This document shows positions 26,950-36,342 of a stretch of 64,000 nt of DNA, one piece after another (position 1 is the first letter of the stretch; each line of letters begins with the position of its first letter). Location: positions 992,001 to 1,056,000 of the forward strand of contig CBDDKB010000002.1 in the NCBI GenBank assembly GCA_965229935.1, read 5' to 3'. The DNA comes from SPJN01 sp965229935 (GTDB lineage: Bacteria; Pseudomonadota; Alphaproteobacteria; SPJN01). Below the pieces are notes generated by a model. The model was not told the origin of the DNA and ran no database searches. It saw only the letters and a list, made by a program, of their open reading frames with translations. Both the position numbers and the translations under genes were made by a program.

Positions 26950-28818
26950 ATGAATTACCGTCCTGAGATTGACGGCCTTAGGGCAGTTGCTGTCTTGCCC
27001 GTAATTCTTTTTCACGCTGGTGTTGATCTTTTTTCCGGTGGCTATGTCGGCGTAGACATATTTTTTGTCATTAGCGGCTATCTCATCAGTTCAATTATTA
27101 TGTCCGACCTGTCGGATGACAAATTCACCGTCAGGAAATTTTATGAACGTCGCGCACGCCGTATTCTTCCGGCGCTTATATTCGTCGTTCTTTGTTGCTT
27201 GCCATTTGCCTGGTTTTGGATGTTGCCTGCCCAGTTGGCGCAATTCGGGGAGGGGATGATAAGCGTCAGCCTGTTTGCGTCGAATATCTTATTCTGGATG
27301 CAATCAGGCTATTTCGCACCCTCTGCTGAGCTTAATCCGCTTTTACATACGTGGAGCCTGGCAGTTGAAGAGCAGTTCTATCTATTTTTCCCTATCATCA
27401 TGATGCTGGTTTGGCGCTTTGCCCCGCGCCTCTTGTTTGCTGGGGTGCTGGCTGTGACGATTGCCAGCCTTGGCTTGGCACAATGGGCCTCTACTGAAAT
27501 GGCGGGCGCGAATTTTTATTTGATACCCACCCGTGCGTGGGAGCTGGGGCTGGGGGTGTTGTGTGCCCTTTGGGAAAGGAAAATGGGCCCAAAAGAAAGC
27601 AATGTTCTGGCGGGTCTTGGCCTGGTTCTTATCGCCATGTCGATATTCCTGTTTGATGATTTAACGCCAATGCCATCTGTCTATGGCCTTTTGCCAGTGG
27701 GTGGTACGGCGATGATCATTCTGTTTGCAGGGCAGGGCAATCTAATTGCCAAACTATTGTCGATCCGTCCGGTAATTATGGTCGGATTGATCAGCTATAG
27801 CGCCTATTTATGGCATCAACCAATGTTTGCCTTCACTCGCTTACGCTTTGGTGATGATGCAACAACGCTTGTATTTCTGGGCCTATCAATCGCATCACTT
27901 GTCATGGGTTATATAAGTTGGCGCTTTGTTGAGCGGCCATTTAGGGCTGGCCCGCATACCTTGGTGAAATCCCAAGGCATGATTTTTGCGCTCGCAATAG
28001 GTGGGCTAATCAGCTTAATCGCTATTGGTGGGTTTCTTGCGGGCACCAAGGGCGCCATGTTCCGCTATTCGGATGCTGACCGGAAAATATTGCGGGATCT
28101 GGAGAACCCTGAAATCGGTGACTATGTAAAATATAGGTTTAACACCCGTCTCGATAAGGGTTTTGAAGGTGCGGGCACGCGTGTTTTAGTCGTTGGAGAC
28201 AGCTACGCGCAGGATTTTGTGAATGTGCTTTACGAAGGCAAAGTGAAGCCAAGCATTAGTCTTTCCACCCATTATATCCCGGTCGGATGCGGCAACCTTT
28301 TGACGGACAAGGATTTCACTGACCATATTGATATCCACCGTCGTGCAAGATGTGCGCAGTATGACCGGTATGACAGCGTAGAAATCAGGCACCGTATTTC
28401 GCAGGCTGACTATGTAATCATTGCCTCCTCCTGGCGCAGCTGGGAATGGAAATTCCTGCCAGAAACTATTGCTGCATTGTCTGCGTTGACGGATGGCAAA
28501 GTCATCCTTGTTGGGCGCAAGCAATTTAGGCGCGTTAACCTTCAGGATATTGTGACTAGCGATAGTGATGACCGCAGCGAGGAGCGTAGCCCAATTCCTC
28601 GCGCACTGGCAAAACTGAACAAGTGGATGAGAGGGGGCGTTCCTCACTTTATCGATATTAGCGGGGCGATTTGTGGTGATTGGGCAACCTGCCTAATTTA
28701 TACGCCTGATGGTTACCTAATCAGTCATGATGGTGCGCATTTGACCAAGGCGGGCGCCAAATTTGCAGCACAAAGACTGTTCGAAATCTCACCGCTTTAT
28801 CGGGAGCTAGTAGAATAG
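26950..28818 (+). CDS. Membrane O-acyltransferase with SGNH domain (OafA/YrhL-like), paralog 2
   Basis: This 622-residue protein has the same two-domain plan as the gene 650 bp upstream and closely similar motifs: EIDGLRAVAVLPVILFHA, SGGYVGVDIFFVISGYLI, NPLLHTWSLAVEEQFYL and WRFVERPFRAGP. The SGNH part shows GDSYAQD near residue 415 and DGAHLTKAG near the end, so it also looks active. The membrane domain is better conserved between the two than the SGNH part, which suggests different acceptors. The last 22 bp overlap the end of galE on the other strand. Confidence 0.9.
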   Translation: MNYRPEIDGLRAVAVLPVILFHAGVDLFSGGYVGVDIFFVISGYLISSIIMSDLSDDKFTVRKFYERRARRILPALIFVVLCCLPFAWFWMLPAQLAQFGEGMISVSLFASNILFWMQSGYFAPSAELNPLLHTWSLAVEEQFYLFFPIIMMLVWRFAPRLLFAGVLAVTIASLGLAQWASTEMAGANFYLIPTRAWELGLGVLCALWERKMGPKESNVLAGLGLVLIAMSIFLFDDLTPMPSVYGLLPVGGTAMIILFAGQGNLIAKLLSIRPVIMVGLISYSAYLWHQPMFAFTRLRFGDDATTLVFLGLSIASLVMGYISWRFVERPFRAGPHTLVKSQGMIFALAIGGLISLIAIGGFLAGTKGAMFRYSDADRKILRDLENPEIGDYVKYRFNTRLDKGFEGAGTRVLVVGDSYAQDFVNVLYEGKVKPSISLSTHYIPVGCGNLLTDKDFTDHIDIHRRARCAQYDRYDSVEIRHRISQADYVIIASSWRSWEWKFLPETIAALSALTDGKVILVGRKQFRRVNLQDIVTSDSDDRSEERSPIPRALAKLNKWMRGGVPHFIDISGAICGDWATCLIYTPDGYLISHDGAHLTKAGAKFAAQRLFEISPLYRELVE

Positions 28819-29822
28819 CCGTTGGGATTTTGCGATTGCCACTGCCAGCTTGAACGGCACATGCTTTCAAGGTCATGCTGTGCCTGCCACCCCAGTAATT
28901 TTTGGGCCTTTGTTGGGGATGCCAAAACGCTGGCTACATCCCCCGCACGACGGGATACAAATTCGTAAGGCACGGTGATCTGGTTCACCTGCTCAAACGC
29001 TGCGATCATTTCAAGGACCGTTACCCCTAGACCTGTGCCGACATTTACTGCCTCACACCCGGTTTGATCGCTTGCGAACCGTAAAGCTGCAAGATGGGCA
29101 TCAGCTAGGTCAGCAACATGAATATAGTCGCGCTCCCCCGTTCCGTCGCGAGTGTCATAATCATTGCCATAGACATTTAATCTATCGCGCTTGCCTATTG
29201 CTGTTTGGGCAATGAACGGCATCAGGTTATTGGGAATATGGCTGGGGTCCTCGCCGATTTGACCAGATGGATCTGCCCCTATCGGATTGAAATAACGCAA
29301 TAAAACCCCTGTGCGGGCCGGGTCGATGACACACCAATCCCGGATGATTTGCTCAATCATCAATTTGTTATGGCCATAGGGGTTTGTTGGCGCAACTGGG
29401 TGGTCTTCATCAATCGGCAGGTAGTGCGCGTGTCCATACACAGTGGCTGATGATGAAAAGACAATCTTTTGGCAATGGACTTCATCCATCGCCCGTAGCA
29501 GGTTGATAGATCCTGTTACGTTATTTTCGTAATAGCGCAGCGGTTGTTCAACAGATTCACCAACGGCTTTCAGTCCGGCAAAATGAATGACGCCAGTTGG
29601 TCTATGTTCCAGCAAGGCGTCTTTGAGCGCCTCAAAGTCACGAATGTCGCCAGCGATTTTTGCAGTCAGCCTTTTACCTGCTAGTTGCTCAACACGGGTA
29701 AGGGCAATGGGGTCGGCATTGCTGTAATTGTCAAAGCAGACAACATCCCGACCTGCTTTCAACAGTGCCAATATTGTGTGACTGCCGATATATCCAGCGC
29801 CACCTGTCACAAAAATCGTCAT
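28797..29822 (-). CDS. galE: UDP-glucose 4-epimerase
   Basis: This interconverts UDP-glucose and UDP-galactose, supplying galactose for surface polysaccharide and for galactose use. The 341 residues start with the NAD-binding VTGGAGYIGSHT; SSSATVYG and the active-site Y-x-x-x-K in NPYGHNKLMIE follow, then LRYFNPIGA and VYGNDYDTRDGTGERDYIHV, all standard GalE. It converges with the second acyltransferase, overlapping it by 22 bp, and follows the hotdog-protein gene. Confidence 0.95.
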   Translation of the reverse strand: MTIFVTGGAGYIGSHTILALLKAGRDVVCFDNYSNADPIALTRVEQLAGKRLTAKIAGDIRDFEALKDALLEHRPTGVIHFAGLKAVGESVEQPLRYYENNVTGSINLLRAMDEVHCQKIVFSSSATVYGHAHYLPIDEDHPVAPTNPYGHNKLMIEQIIRDWCVIDPARTGVLLRYFNPIGADPSGQIGEDPSHIPNNLMPFIAQTAIGKRDRLNVYGNDYDTRDGTGERDYIHVADLADAHLAALRFASDQTGCEAVNVGTGLGVTVLEMIAAFEQVNQITVPYEFVSRRAGDVASVLASPTKAQKLLGWQAQHDLESMCRSSWQWQSQNPNGYSTSSR

Positions 29823-29843
29823 AACAAAACCGCCGTAACGCTA

Positions 29844-30641
29844 CTATGCAGCATTTGTTTCCCGAACCTGACGTGGTTCATAAATTGCGCGATGCATGCC
29901 ACCCATAATAGGCCTGTCGCCTGACATGATGATGACATCAAGATCGACCATCAAATGACCCTTATGGTCACGATTGTCTGTGACAACAGCACGGGTTTCA
30001 TATTCTTCGCCATCATAGAGGGGGGAATAAAAGCTGACATCACTTTCCACATGGATCCAAGGACCCAATTTCACGTCGAGCGCGAGCACGAAATTCGCTC
30101 TGCGCAGCAAATAGCCCGGGTGCGCCAGGCGGGACTTACTGAATAAATCCTGCTGGTCGCGGACAGCATCAAGATACCATCGGCTTTCTTCAGCGGTGAA
30201 AGTTTCACGCATTGTGCCTAATACCTTGCCTACAGGAAGTGAGGAGGGGGAGGCGTCAAGGCGTTCCATGATAGGGACGCGCGGGGCGACGTCGATTTGC
30301 GGTACTTCATGCGGATTGCCAAGGCTTGCCAGTCCAGATGCTGCCGGGGCGGCCCCTTGTGTATTGAGGGCCAATGACAATTCGCGATCGTTTACCTGAT
30401 TGGCGGTTATAGTGGCGTCTTCACCATCATAAACCGGTTTATAGAATCGGCCCTGCATTCGACCGCCGTTCAGGAAATCAGTGCCCCATAAATTTACCGG
30501 CCAATAGGCCATATAGGCAAACACCTCGACCCCCGGCACCAAACCGCCTGTGAAGCCGAATTTGGCTGCGGTATCATCATCATGAATTTTGTTGGGGCTG
30601 TGCTGGGCTGTGTTGAAGGCCTGAATGGTCCGGCTGTGCAT
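29844..30641 (-). CDS. Hotdog-fold (MaoC-like) dehydratase-family protein
   Basis: This 265-residue protein has two hotdog-type halves. The first has the FTGGLVPGVEVFAYMAY segment with the helix of a MaoC domain, then GRFYKPVYDGEDATI; the second repeats the pattern as SFYSPLYDGEEYETRAVV. This double-hotdog form is used by enoyl-CoA hydratase-like enzymes and by thioesterases. The typical D-x-x-x-x-H pair of MaoC hydratases is not obvious, so the reaction is open. ATG at 30641 is favoured by GGGAC just upstream; a longer form would start at 30686 with 15 extra residues. Confidence 0.7.
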   Translation of the reverse strand: MHSRTIQAFNTAQHSPNKIHDDDTAAKFGFTGGLVPGVEVFAYMAYWPVNLWGTDFLNGGRMQGRFYKPVYDGEDATITANQVNDRELSLALNTQGAAPAASGLASLGNPHEVPQIDVAPRVPIMERLDASPSSLPVGKVLGTMRETFTAEESRWYLDAVRDQQDLFSKSRLAHPGYLLRRANFVLALDVKLGPWIHVESDVSFYSPLYDGEEYETRAVVTDNRDHKGHLMVDLDVIIMSGDRPIMGGMHRAIYEPRQVRETNAA

Positions 30642-30739
30642 AATGTGTCCCGTGGCTGTGTGGCGCTGTAATCTAGTGTCAAACACTAGCCAAAATATGG
30701 ATTAAGAGGAAGGGACAGACACATCAAAAGGGAAAGTGG

Positions 30740-30829
30740 CGGAGAGGAAGGGATTCGAACCCTCGATGAGGCTATAAACCCCATACTCCCTTAGCAGGGG
30801 AGCGCCTTCAGCCACTCGGCCACCTCTCC
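30740..30829 (-). tRNA. tRNA-Ser (anticodon GCT)
   Basis: On the minus strand the acceptor stem GGAGAGG pairs with CCTCTCC, the D arm has TGGCCGAGTGGCT, the anticodon loop CTGCTAA has GCT flanked by a 5-bp stem, and the T arm is GGTTCGAATCC. A long variable arm marks a class-II tRNA. The discriminator is G, and CCA appears to be encoded just beyond it (30737-30739). It reads AGC and AGU codons. It is the only RNA gene found here. Confidence 0.97.
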
Positions 30830-31055
30830 GCCGCCGTGTATAAGCACATTTGAAGCCCTTCGCAAGACCCCAGAACGGTCAATTTGTCCACATTATTCTG
30901 ATTTGTCGGTCTCGCTATGATTTTGATATTTGCAATGCTGCCACATTGTCCGTATTACCGAAGAAAGCGCATTTTTCGGCAGAGCCGTTGCTCCCTTTTG
31001 CCCATTCTTAGGGCGCTATATGCTGTGGGTTTATTGAAACCGAGGATGAAAAATA

Positions 31056-32414
31056 GTGGTTGAACATAACGACCGGTATGGGGGCCAATTTCAATCGCTA
31101 GGCATTGTTACCTTGCTGAAAGCTGCCTGCCTTTTAGCCTTACTGGTCATTGCTACCATCAATTTTAAAACAAACTTTTTGTCCATTGCGCCTCAATCTT
31201 TTTTTGAGACATTTCAAACCAATGGTGAGGCCCGCGTGCTCGGCGGCATATATGCCAAACGAACAGGCATTGGCGTACAGTATGCCAACCTTGGGCATGT
31301 CGCGCAGCAGGGTGTTGCCCCAGACGAATTAGGCCGGACATTTAACCAAACGCGAAGCTATGAGATTTTGGATGGAAAGGTTGCGTCGAATGATCTTCAG
31401 TTCGAGGCTTACTCCTCCCATTTCGGGCTTCAGGTCCCTTTTTACGGGTGGATCTCAGATATCTGGGGGGTGGGTATCAATAAGGATACAGCCTTACGTT
31501 GGGTGCCATCTGCTTTGAACGCCTGTGCTATATTTGTATTAGCATTGCTATTCGCGCGGCTGATAAACCCAATTTTTGGAACGCTGTTTTTTGTTAGTTT
31601 GGCATTCGCGCCAACGCCTATTGCATTTGGTCATAATCTTTATTGGAATTTCTTCCTGTTTTTGTTGCCCGCAATTTGTTGTGCCTTAGCATTCTTAAGC
31701 ACAAGCCCAACGAAACGGTTATTGTTGATTGGTGCCGGTGGCATTGCCGTGATGCTAAAATGTCTTAGCAATTATGAATATGTCACCAGCATTATTGTGT
31801 TGGGTTGCACAGTGTTTCTTATCGCGCCCTATTTTAACAAGAACGGGATGTCAGTTATCGCAGGCATGCGGTTTGCCTGCCTTTCCTTTGTTATACTTTG
31901 TTCAGGGTTTGTGGGCGCATTTGTGATTCATTCCGCCAATCGCGCCGATACAGTTTCAGAGGGTGCGCGGTTGATTTTTGCAGAGGATGTGTTGCGCAGA
32001 ACCTATGGCAGTGACGAAGGGTTTGAGGGAGAGACAGCAGAATCATTACAGGCGACCATACCCGCCACTTTGGAAAAGCTTTGGAAGACCTATCCCGGGC
32101 GTGAGCTTATGATTATGCCGCGCAAAGTCGCGACAGCGATGTTTTTGCTGGTCTTGCTGGGGTTTGCTTTTTTGCTGATTGCAAGACCAAGGAAATTTCC
32201 GTGGGGCGACGCCTTTTTGTTGGCGAGTTTTGTGGCGCTGCCGCTTTCTTGGTATATTGCCGCTAAGGGCCATGCCTACACGCAAACACATATCGGGTTT
32301 GTCCTGCTTTATATCGGTTTTTTCCCCGCCTTGATTTATACTTTTTTCAGTGTGGGCTTGCGGTCGGCAGGACTGGCTTTAGAGATTGTTACGGGCAGTA
32401 AGAATGACGATTGA
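31056..32414 (+). CDS. Polytopic membrane protein, GT-C-glycosyltransferase-like
   Basis: This 452-residue inner-membrane protein has one N-terminal span (about 20-40), a long outside loop of about 110 residues, and then eight or nine spans to the C-terminus. This plan is that of GT-C glycosyltransferases, which move a sugar from a polyprenyl-phosphate carrier to an acceptor outside the membrane. I do not recognise a named family, and no clear acidic pair is seen in the first loop; YSSHFGLQVPFYGW is the most conserved-looking stretch. The start is GTG with GAGGA nine bases before it. It is the first gene of a seven-gene unit with gtrA, so transfer of a lipid-linked sugar is likely but unproven. 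Confidence 0.6.
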   Translation: MVEHNDRYGGQFQSLGIVTLLKAACLLALLVIATINFKTNFLSIAPQSFFETFQTNGEARVLGGIYAKRTGIGVQYANLGHVAQQGVAPDELGRTFNQTRSYEILDGKVASNDLQFEAYSSHFGLQVPFYGWISDIWGVGINKDTALRWVPSALNACAIFVLALLFARLINPIFGTLFFVSLAFAPTPIAFGHNLYWNFFLFLLPAICCALAFLSTSPTKRLLLIGAGGIAVMLKCLSNYEYVTSIIVLGCTVFLIAPYFNKNGMSVIAGMRFACLSFVILCSGFVGAFVIHSANRADTVSEGARLIFAEDVLRRTYGSDEGFEGETAESLQATIPATLEKLWKTYPGRELMIMPRKVATAMFLLVLLGFAFLLIARPRKFPWGDAFLLASFVALPLSWYIAAKGHAYTQTHIGFVLLYIGFFPALIYTFFSVGLRSAGLALEIVTGSKNDD

Positions 32415-33381
32415 CGGTAAAGACCAGCACAATGCGTTGATCGGCTTCACCGGATTTGTGGGGCGGGCCTTATTGAGACAGGCAGAATTTGCCGGTCAAT
32501 TCAATAGCCGGAACTCAGGCGAATTAGGCGATAGTGATTTTGATCTTGCTGTTTGCGCAGCAGCGCCCGGTTCAATGTTTGAAGCAAATCGCTTTCCCGA
32601 ACAGGACGAGGCGGCGGTCAAGTCGCTTATTCAAAACCTTGAAAAACTACGCTGCGGGCGGTTCGTGCTGATCTCGACAATTGCGGTTTATGAACAGTTC
32701 GACGGTAAGGATGATGAAACAAGCACGTCGTTTCAGACCCAAACGCCATATGGTAAAAACCGCCGCCTGTTAGAAAGTTTCTGCGAGGATCATTTTGATC
32801 AATGCACGATTGTCCGTCTTCCGGCATTGTTTGGTGCAGATCTTAAAAAGAACTTTTTGTTCGACATGATGAATCCTGTCCCGTCTATGCTAACGGCTGA
32901 CAAGCTCACCTTGGCGCAGGAAAGCTTGCCCCCACCGCTGGCAGATTTAATGGGCGCATTCTATACCCTTGACGAGGGGCTGGGCCTTTATTGTGTTGAT
33001 AGGGATATGGTGGCCCAAAGCGAAAAGAGGGGTGATCTTGAACAGGCGCTGATTGGCGCTGATATGTCCGCATTGGGCTTTACCAATCCAGAGTCGTGTT
33101 TCCAGTTTTATTCCATGGCGCAAATCTGGGATGACTGTTTGCGCGCAATCGAAAATGGGTTGTCGGCTGTCAACTTAGCGACTGAACCTATGAGGGCAGG
33201 GGATGTCTTTCAGGCCTTTTTTGGCGATGCGATGCCAGCCAATGGCGCGCGGGTGCATCAAGAAGACATGCGCACCCAGCATGCAGCCTTATGGGGTCAT
33301 GAGGGGGGCTATATCGCCTCAGCCCAAGAGGTTTTGCCCGCCATTGTTCAATTCATGAAGCACGAAACGGGACAGGAATGA
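32404..33381 (+). CDS. NAD(P)-dependent SDR-type epimerase/dehydratase
   Basis: This 325-residue short-chain dehydrogenase/reductase of the extended type has the glycine loop GFTGFVGRALL near residue 12, a strand ending in LISTIAVY, and the catalytic Y-x-x-x-K in PYGKNRRLLE. These place it with nucleotide-sugar epimerases, dehydratases and reductases. The second half, which would bind the sugar, does not match the RfbB/GalE pattern closely, so its substrate is open. ATG at 32404 overlaps the previous gene by 11 nt. It should act together with the isomerase and oxidoreductase of this operon on one sugar. Confidence 0.72.
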   Translation: MTIDGKDQHNALIGFTGFVGRALLRQAEFAGQFNSRNSGELGDSDFDLAVCAAAPGSMFEANRFPEQDEAAVKSLIQNLEKLRCGRFVLISTIAVYEQFDGKDDETSTSFQTQTPYGKNRRLLESFCEDHFDQCTIVRLPALFGADLKKNFLFDMMNPVPSMLTADKLTLAQESLPPPLADLMGAFYTLDEGLGLYCVDRDMVAQSEKRGDLEQALIGADMSALGFTNPESCFQFYSMAQIWDDCLRAIENGLSAVNLATEPMRAGDVFQAFFGDAMPANGARVHQEDMRTQHAALWGHEGGYIASAQEVLPAIVQFMKHETGQE

Positions 33382-34220
33382 TGAACAGATTCTCTGTTTC
33401 CAATATTGCTTGGCAGTATGATGACCGCTTGACGGCCTACAAGATCCTGCAGGAGTGCAGCTTTACGGGGCTGGAAATTGCGCCGGGCATATTGTTTGCC
33501 GCTGAGGAAGATGCCTTCGACCCATCGGAAGCAGCGGCAAAACAAGCATTGTCAGAAATTGCCGATTACGGATTGCGGCTGGTGTCGATGCAATCGTTGC
33601 TATTCGGGGTTCAAGGCGCGGCCATGTTCGGTACGGCTGAGGAAAGGGAAATTTTTAAAGCTGGTATGACCCGGGCTATTAATCTTGCGGGCCGCATTGG
33701 TATTCCCAATCTTGTATTTGGCAGCCCCGGTCAGCGACGGGTTCCTGACGAAATGACCCAAAAAGAAGCACTGGCGATTGCCCATGACACATTTGGTCAA
33801 TTGGCAGATCTGGCCGCTGCGGCAGGTACACAAATCGCGCTTGAGTTTAATCCGCCCGATTATGGCGCCAATTTTTTGACTGATTTTTCTGCGGTTCAAG
33901 CCTATCTTGATGGACATCAGCACAAGGCCCTAAAAATGTGCTTTGATCTTGGCGGGGTATATATGAATCATGAGATTGAGCAAGTAGAGGCGTTTATTGC
34001 GAAAGCGGCTGGGCATATTGGTCATGTTCATGTCAGTGCGCCACAGCTTGCGCCCGCGCCCCATGATATAGACGATACTGCCAAAGTGCTGCGGACACTG
34101 AAAAAGATTGGATATCAGGGATTCGTTTCGATAGAAATGAAGGGGCAGCCTGACCTTTTCCCAACGCATATTCGTGATGCCGTGGCGGGATTGAATAAAG
34201 CGGGGGAGCAAGCGCAATGA
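33378..34220 (+). CDS. Sugar phosphate isomerase/epimerase (xylose-isomerase-like TIM barrel)
   Basis: This 280-residue protein is of the AP-endonuclease-2/xylose-isomerase TIM-barrel group, where a metal held by Glu-Asp-His-Glu moves a carbonyl or epimerises a carbon. All four positions are present in order: E in IALEFNPPDY, D in KMCFDLGGVY, H in HVHVSAPQ and E in FVSIEMKGQ. It overlaps both neighbours by 4 nt. The family includes inosose and ketose epimerases; the sugar here is unknown. No signal peptide is visible, so it works in the cytoplasm. Confidence 0.8.
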   Translation: MMNRFSVSNIAWQYDDRLTAYKILQECSFTGLEIAPGILFAAEEDAFDPSEAAAKQALSEIADYGLRLVSMQSLLFGVQGAAMFGTAEEREIFKAGMTRAINLAGRIGIPNLVFGSPGQRRVPDEMTQKEALAIAHDTFGQLADLAAAAGTQIALEFNPPDYGANFLTDFSAVQAYLDGHQHKALKMCFDLGGVYMNHEIEQVEAFIAKAAGHIGHVHVSAPQLAPAPHDIDDTAKVLRTLKKIGYQGFVSIEMKGQPDLFPTHIRDAVAGLNKAGEQAQ

Positions 34221-35200
34221 CAAAACAGCGAGAAGACATACTTGTTTCAGTCTGTTTTCCGGCGCCACCGAAAAATGCAGAACAATTGGAACGGCTGACC
34301 AACCTAGCCGCCAGGCTGGACAGGCATTTCCGTTATTGGGAAATGGTGATGACTGCCGATGAAACGCAGCTTGACCATATTGGTGCTGCCGCAGCGCAGA
34401 TTTCAAATTTGCGTGTGCTGAAAATTCGCGGGCAAAGTCAGCTTTATCGTGCACGTGTCATTGCCGCGGCTGAAGCGATCGGCGATGTAGTTGTCTTGTC
34501 TTCGCTTGAGGAGTTGGAGGCAGTAGACCCTATCAGCTTCGCGGCGGAGGCTGATGCGGACAATGTAATTGTGACCGCCACGAGGTCAAAAGGCGGGGCG
34601 CTGACTGCCTATCCGCTTTATCTGTTGGGACGCGCCAGCAGTTTTCAGGTGGAGCCACGTGATCTTATGACCTCCGCCTATCCGCGGACGATCCTCAATA
34701 CCTTGTTGGCGCGGCATGATAGGCAGCTTGCGTTGCGCTTTCCACCCCGCGGACGGTTGACCCCCGTTGTGCGTCATACGGTGACAATTGGGCAGGGCGG
34801 TGCCCGCCGCCTGTCAGAGGTAAGTCGGCGTATCAGCCTGATACAAAGCCTGATGATCCATGCGTCGCCCATGGTTTTGTCAGTGCTTGCGCTCATATCA
34901 ATTCTGGCATTTGTCGCCTCGCTGGCATTTGCCGGTTATGCGGTTGGTGCCTATTTTGTGTTGGATGAGATTCAACCTGGTTGGTTGACAACCTCGCTTG
35001 CGATTAGTGGAACGACAGGGTTTTTGGGTGCCGCCATGTTTGGCCTGTCAACGGGCCTATTGCATGTGATAGAGCTTTTGACCCCCGATACGCTTGACGA
35101 TGTTGTTGACGAAGAAAGTGGCGTTGACCTGTTTGGGCAGGTGGCCGACGATTTGAATGTCACACAAAGTTCTGACCAACAGGACCGGCAGGTGTTGTGA
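34217..35200 (+). CDS. Degenerate GtrB-like protein: inactive GT-A domain with membrane anchor
   Basis: This 327-residue protein appears related to polyprenyl-phosphate glycosyltransferases (GtrB/DPM type). The C-terminal part has two membrane spans (about 215-240 and 260-290) with the QPGWLTT turn between them, close to the PGW-type loop of GtrB anchors. The N-terminal 190 residues follow the GT2 order of strands, but the catalytic signs are lost: the usual DDGS position reads TADETQ, and the D-x-D position reads SSLEELE. An acceptor-side GFR motif is also missing. I infer a pseudo-enzyme that anchors or regulates a partner. It overlaps both neighbours by 4 nt. It could still be an unrelated two-span protein. 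Confidence 0.55.
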   Translation: MTKQREDILVSVCFPAPPKNAEQLERLTNLAARLDRHFRYWEMVMTADETQLDHIGAAAAQISNLRVLKIRGQSQLYRARVIAAAEAIGDVVVLSSLEELEAVDPISFAAEADADNVIVTATRSKGGALTAYPLYLLGRASSFQVEPRDLMTSAYPRTILNTLLARHDRQLALRFPPRGRLTPVVRHTVTIGQGGARRLSEVSRRISLIQSLMIHASPMVLSVLALISILAFVASLAFAGYAVGAYFVLDEIQPGWLTTSLAISGTTGFLGAAMFGLSTGLLHVIELLTPDTLDDVVDEESGVDLFGQVADDLNVTQSSDQQDRQVL

Positions 35201-36342
35201 CCAGTGCGACCGATACAGATTATCTGATCATTGGTGGCGGCTTTTATGGGGCCGCCCTTGCCCTGTTTTTACGGTCACTCGACTGCCGGATAAAACTTTT
35301 GGAGCGCGAGGATGAGTTGATGACCCACGCATCACGGGTCAATCAGGCGCGCATTCATACAGGCTTTCATTATCCGCGGAACGCGCTAACGGCGGTGAAG
35401 TCAAAAATCCTGCAAACGCGTTTCGTCAATGACTTCCCTGATGCTGTTGTTGATGATTTCAACATGCTTTATGCCATTGCCCGAAACCGATCAAAGGTTT
35501 CGGCAAAAAGGTTCTATCGCATGTTTCACGATATGGGGGCGCCGATCAAAGTCGCCGCCACGCAAGATCGGGCCCTGTTCAACCCTGACATGATTGCGCA
35601 AAGCTTTGATTGTCAGGAGTTCGCCTTTGATTACCGGATTTTGCGTGACCGTTTGGCGGGACGATTAGATAGCCTTGAAGTGGATGTAGCTCTGGGTACA
35701 GAGGTTGTGGGGCTGACGGATCATGGGGACTATATCACTGTCCAATTGCAGGACGGAACAGAACAAACCGCACGCTATGTCTTTAACATTACCTATGCCC
35801 AAACCAATCGCATTTTGCGATTGTTGAACGCGGCACCTGCGAAATTAAAGCATGAGCTGACGGAACTTGCCTTGGTTAGGCCGCCGCAGGCTTTGCAGGG
35901 CAAGGGGATTACGGTCATGGATGGACCGTTCTTTTCAATGATGCCCTATCCAGCAGCGGGGCTTTATTCTTTAAGCCATGTCCGCTATACGCCCCACGCC
36001 TATTGGCTTGATGCGGATGGGGCGCAAGACCCCTATAGCGTTCTGGCGGCACGTAACCTGCGTAGCAAGGCGGCCTATATGATTGCTGATGCACAACGGT
36101 ACCTGCCGTCGATGAGTGGGGTCAGTGCCGAAGATGCCTTGTTTGAGGTTAAGACTGTTCTGACCAAGAATGAAAAGGATGACGGTCGTCCTATTCTGTT
36201 TGATAGGTCGTCAGAACAAGGACGCGTCATCTCTGTCATGGGTGGGAAGATCGACAATATTTATGACTTGTTCGATTATGTCCGGCAGAGCTTGCCTGAA
36301 TGGCAAACAGCCGATGAGCGCTATTTAGGCGGGCAGGCATAA
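35197..36342 (+). CDS. FAD-dependent oxidoreductase (DAO family)
   Basis: This 381-residue flavoprotein has the dinucleotide fold YLIIGGGFYGAALALFL at the N-terminus and a C-terminal GGKIDNIYDLFDYV segment where the FAD closes. The region ASRVNQARIHTGFHYPR near residue 45 is typical of a DAO subgroup related to L-2-hydroxyglutarate and glycine oxidases. It should oxidise a C-N or C-OH bond, probably on a sugar in this pathway. The start is GTG in a GTGA overlap with the preceding gene. Such an oxidoreductase among polysaccharide genes suggests a modified sugar, but no substrate can be named. Confidence 0.78.
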   Translation: MTSATDTDYLIIGGGFYGAALALFLRSLDCRIKLLEREDELMTHASRVNQARIHTGFHYPRNALTAVKSKILQTRFVNDFPDAVVDDFNMLYAIARNRSKVSAKRFYRMFHDMGAPIKVAATQDRALFNPDMIAQSFDCQEFAFDYRILRDRLAGRLDSLEVDVALGTEVVGLTDHGDYITVQLQDGTEQTARYVFNITYAQTNRILRLLNAAPAKLKHELTELALVRPPQALQGKGITVMDGPFFSMMPYPAAGLYSLSHVRYTPHAYWLDADGAQDPYSVLAARNLRSKAAYMIADAQRYLPSMSGVSAEDALFEVKTVLTKNEKDDGRPILFDRSSEQGRVISVMGGKIDNIYDLFDYVRQSLPEWQTADERYLGGQA

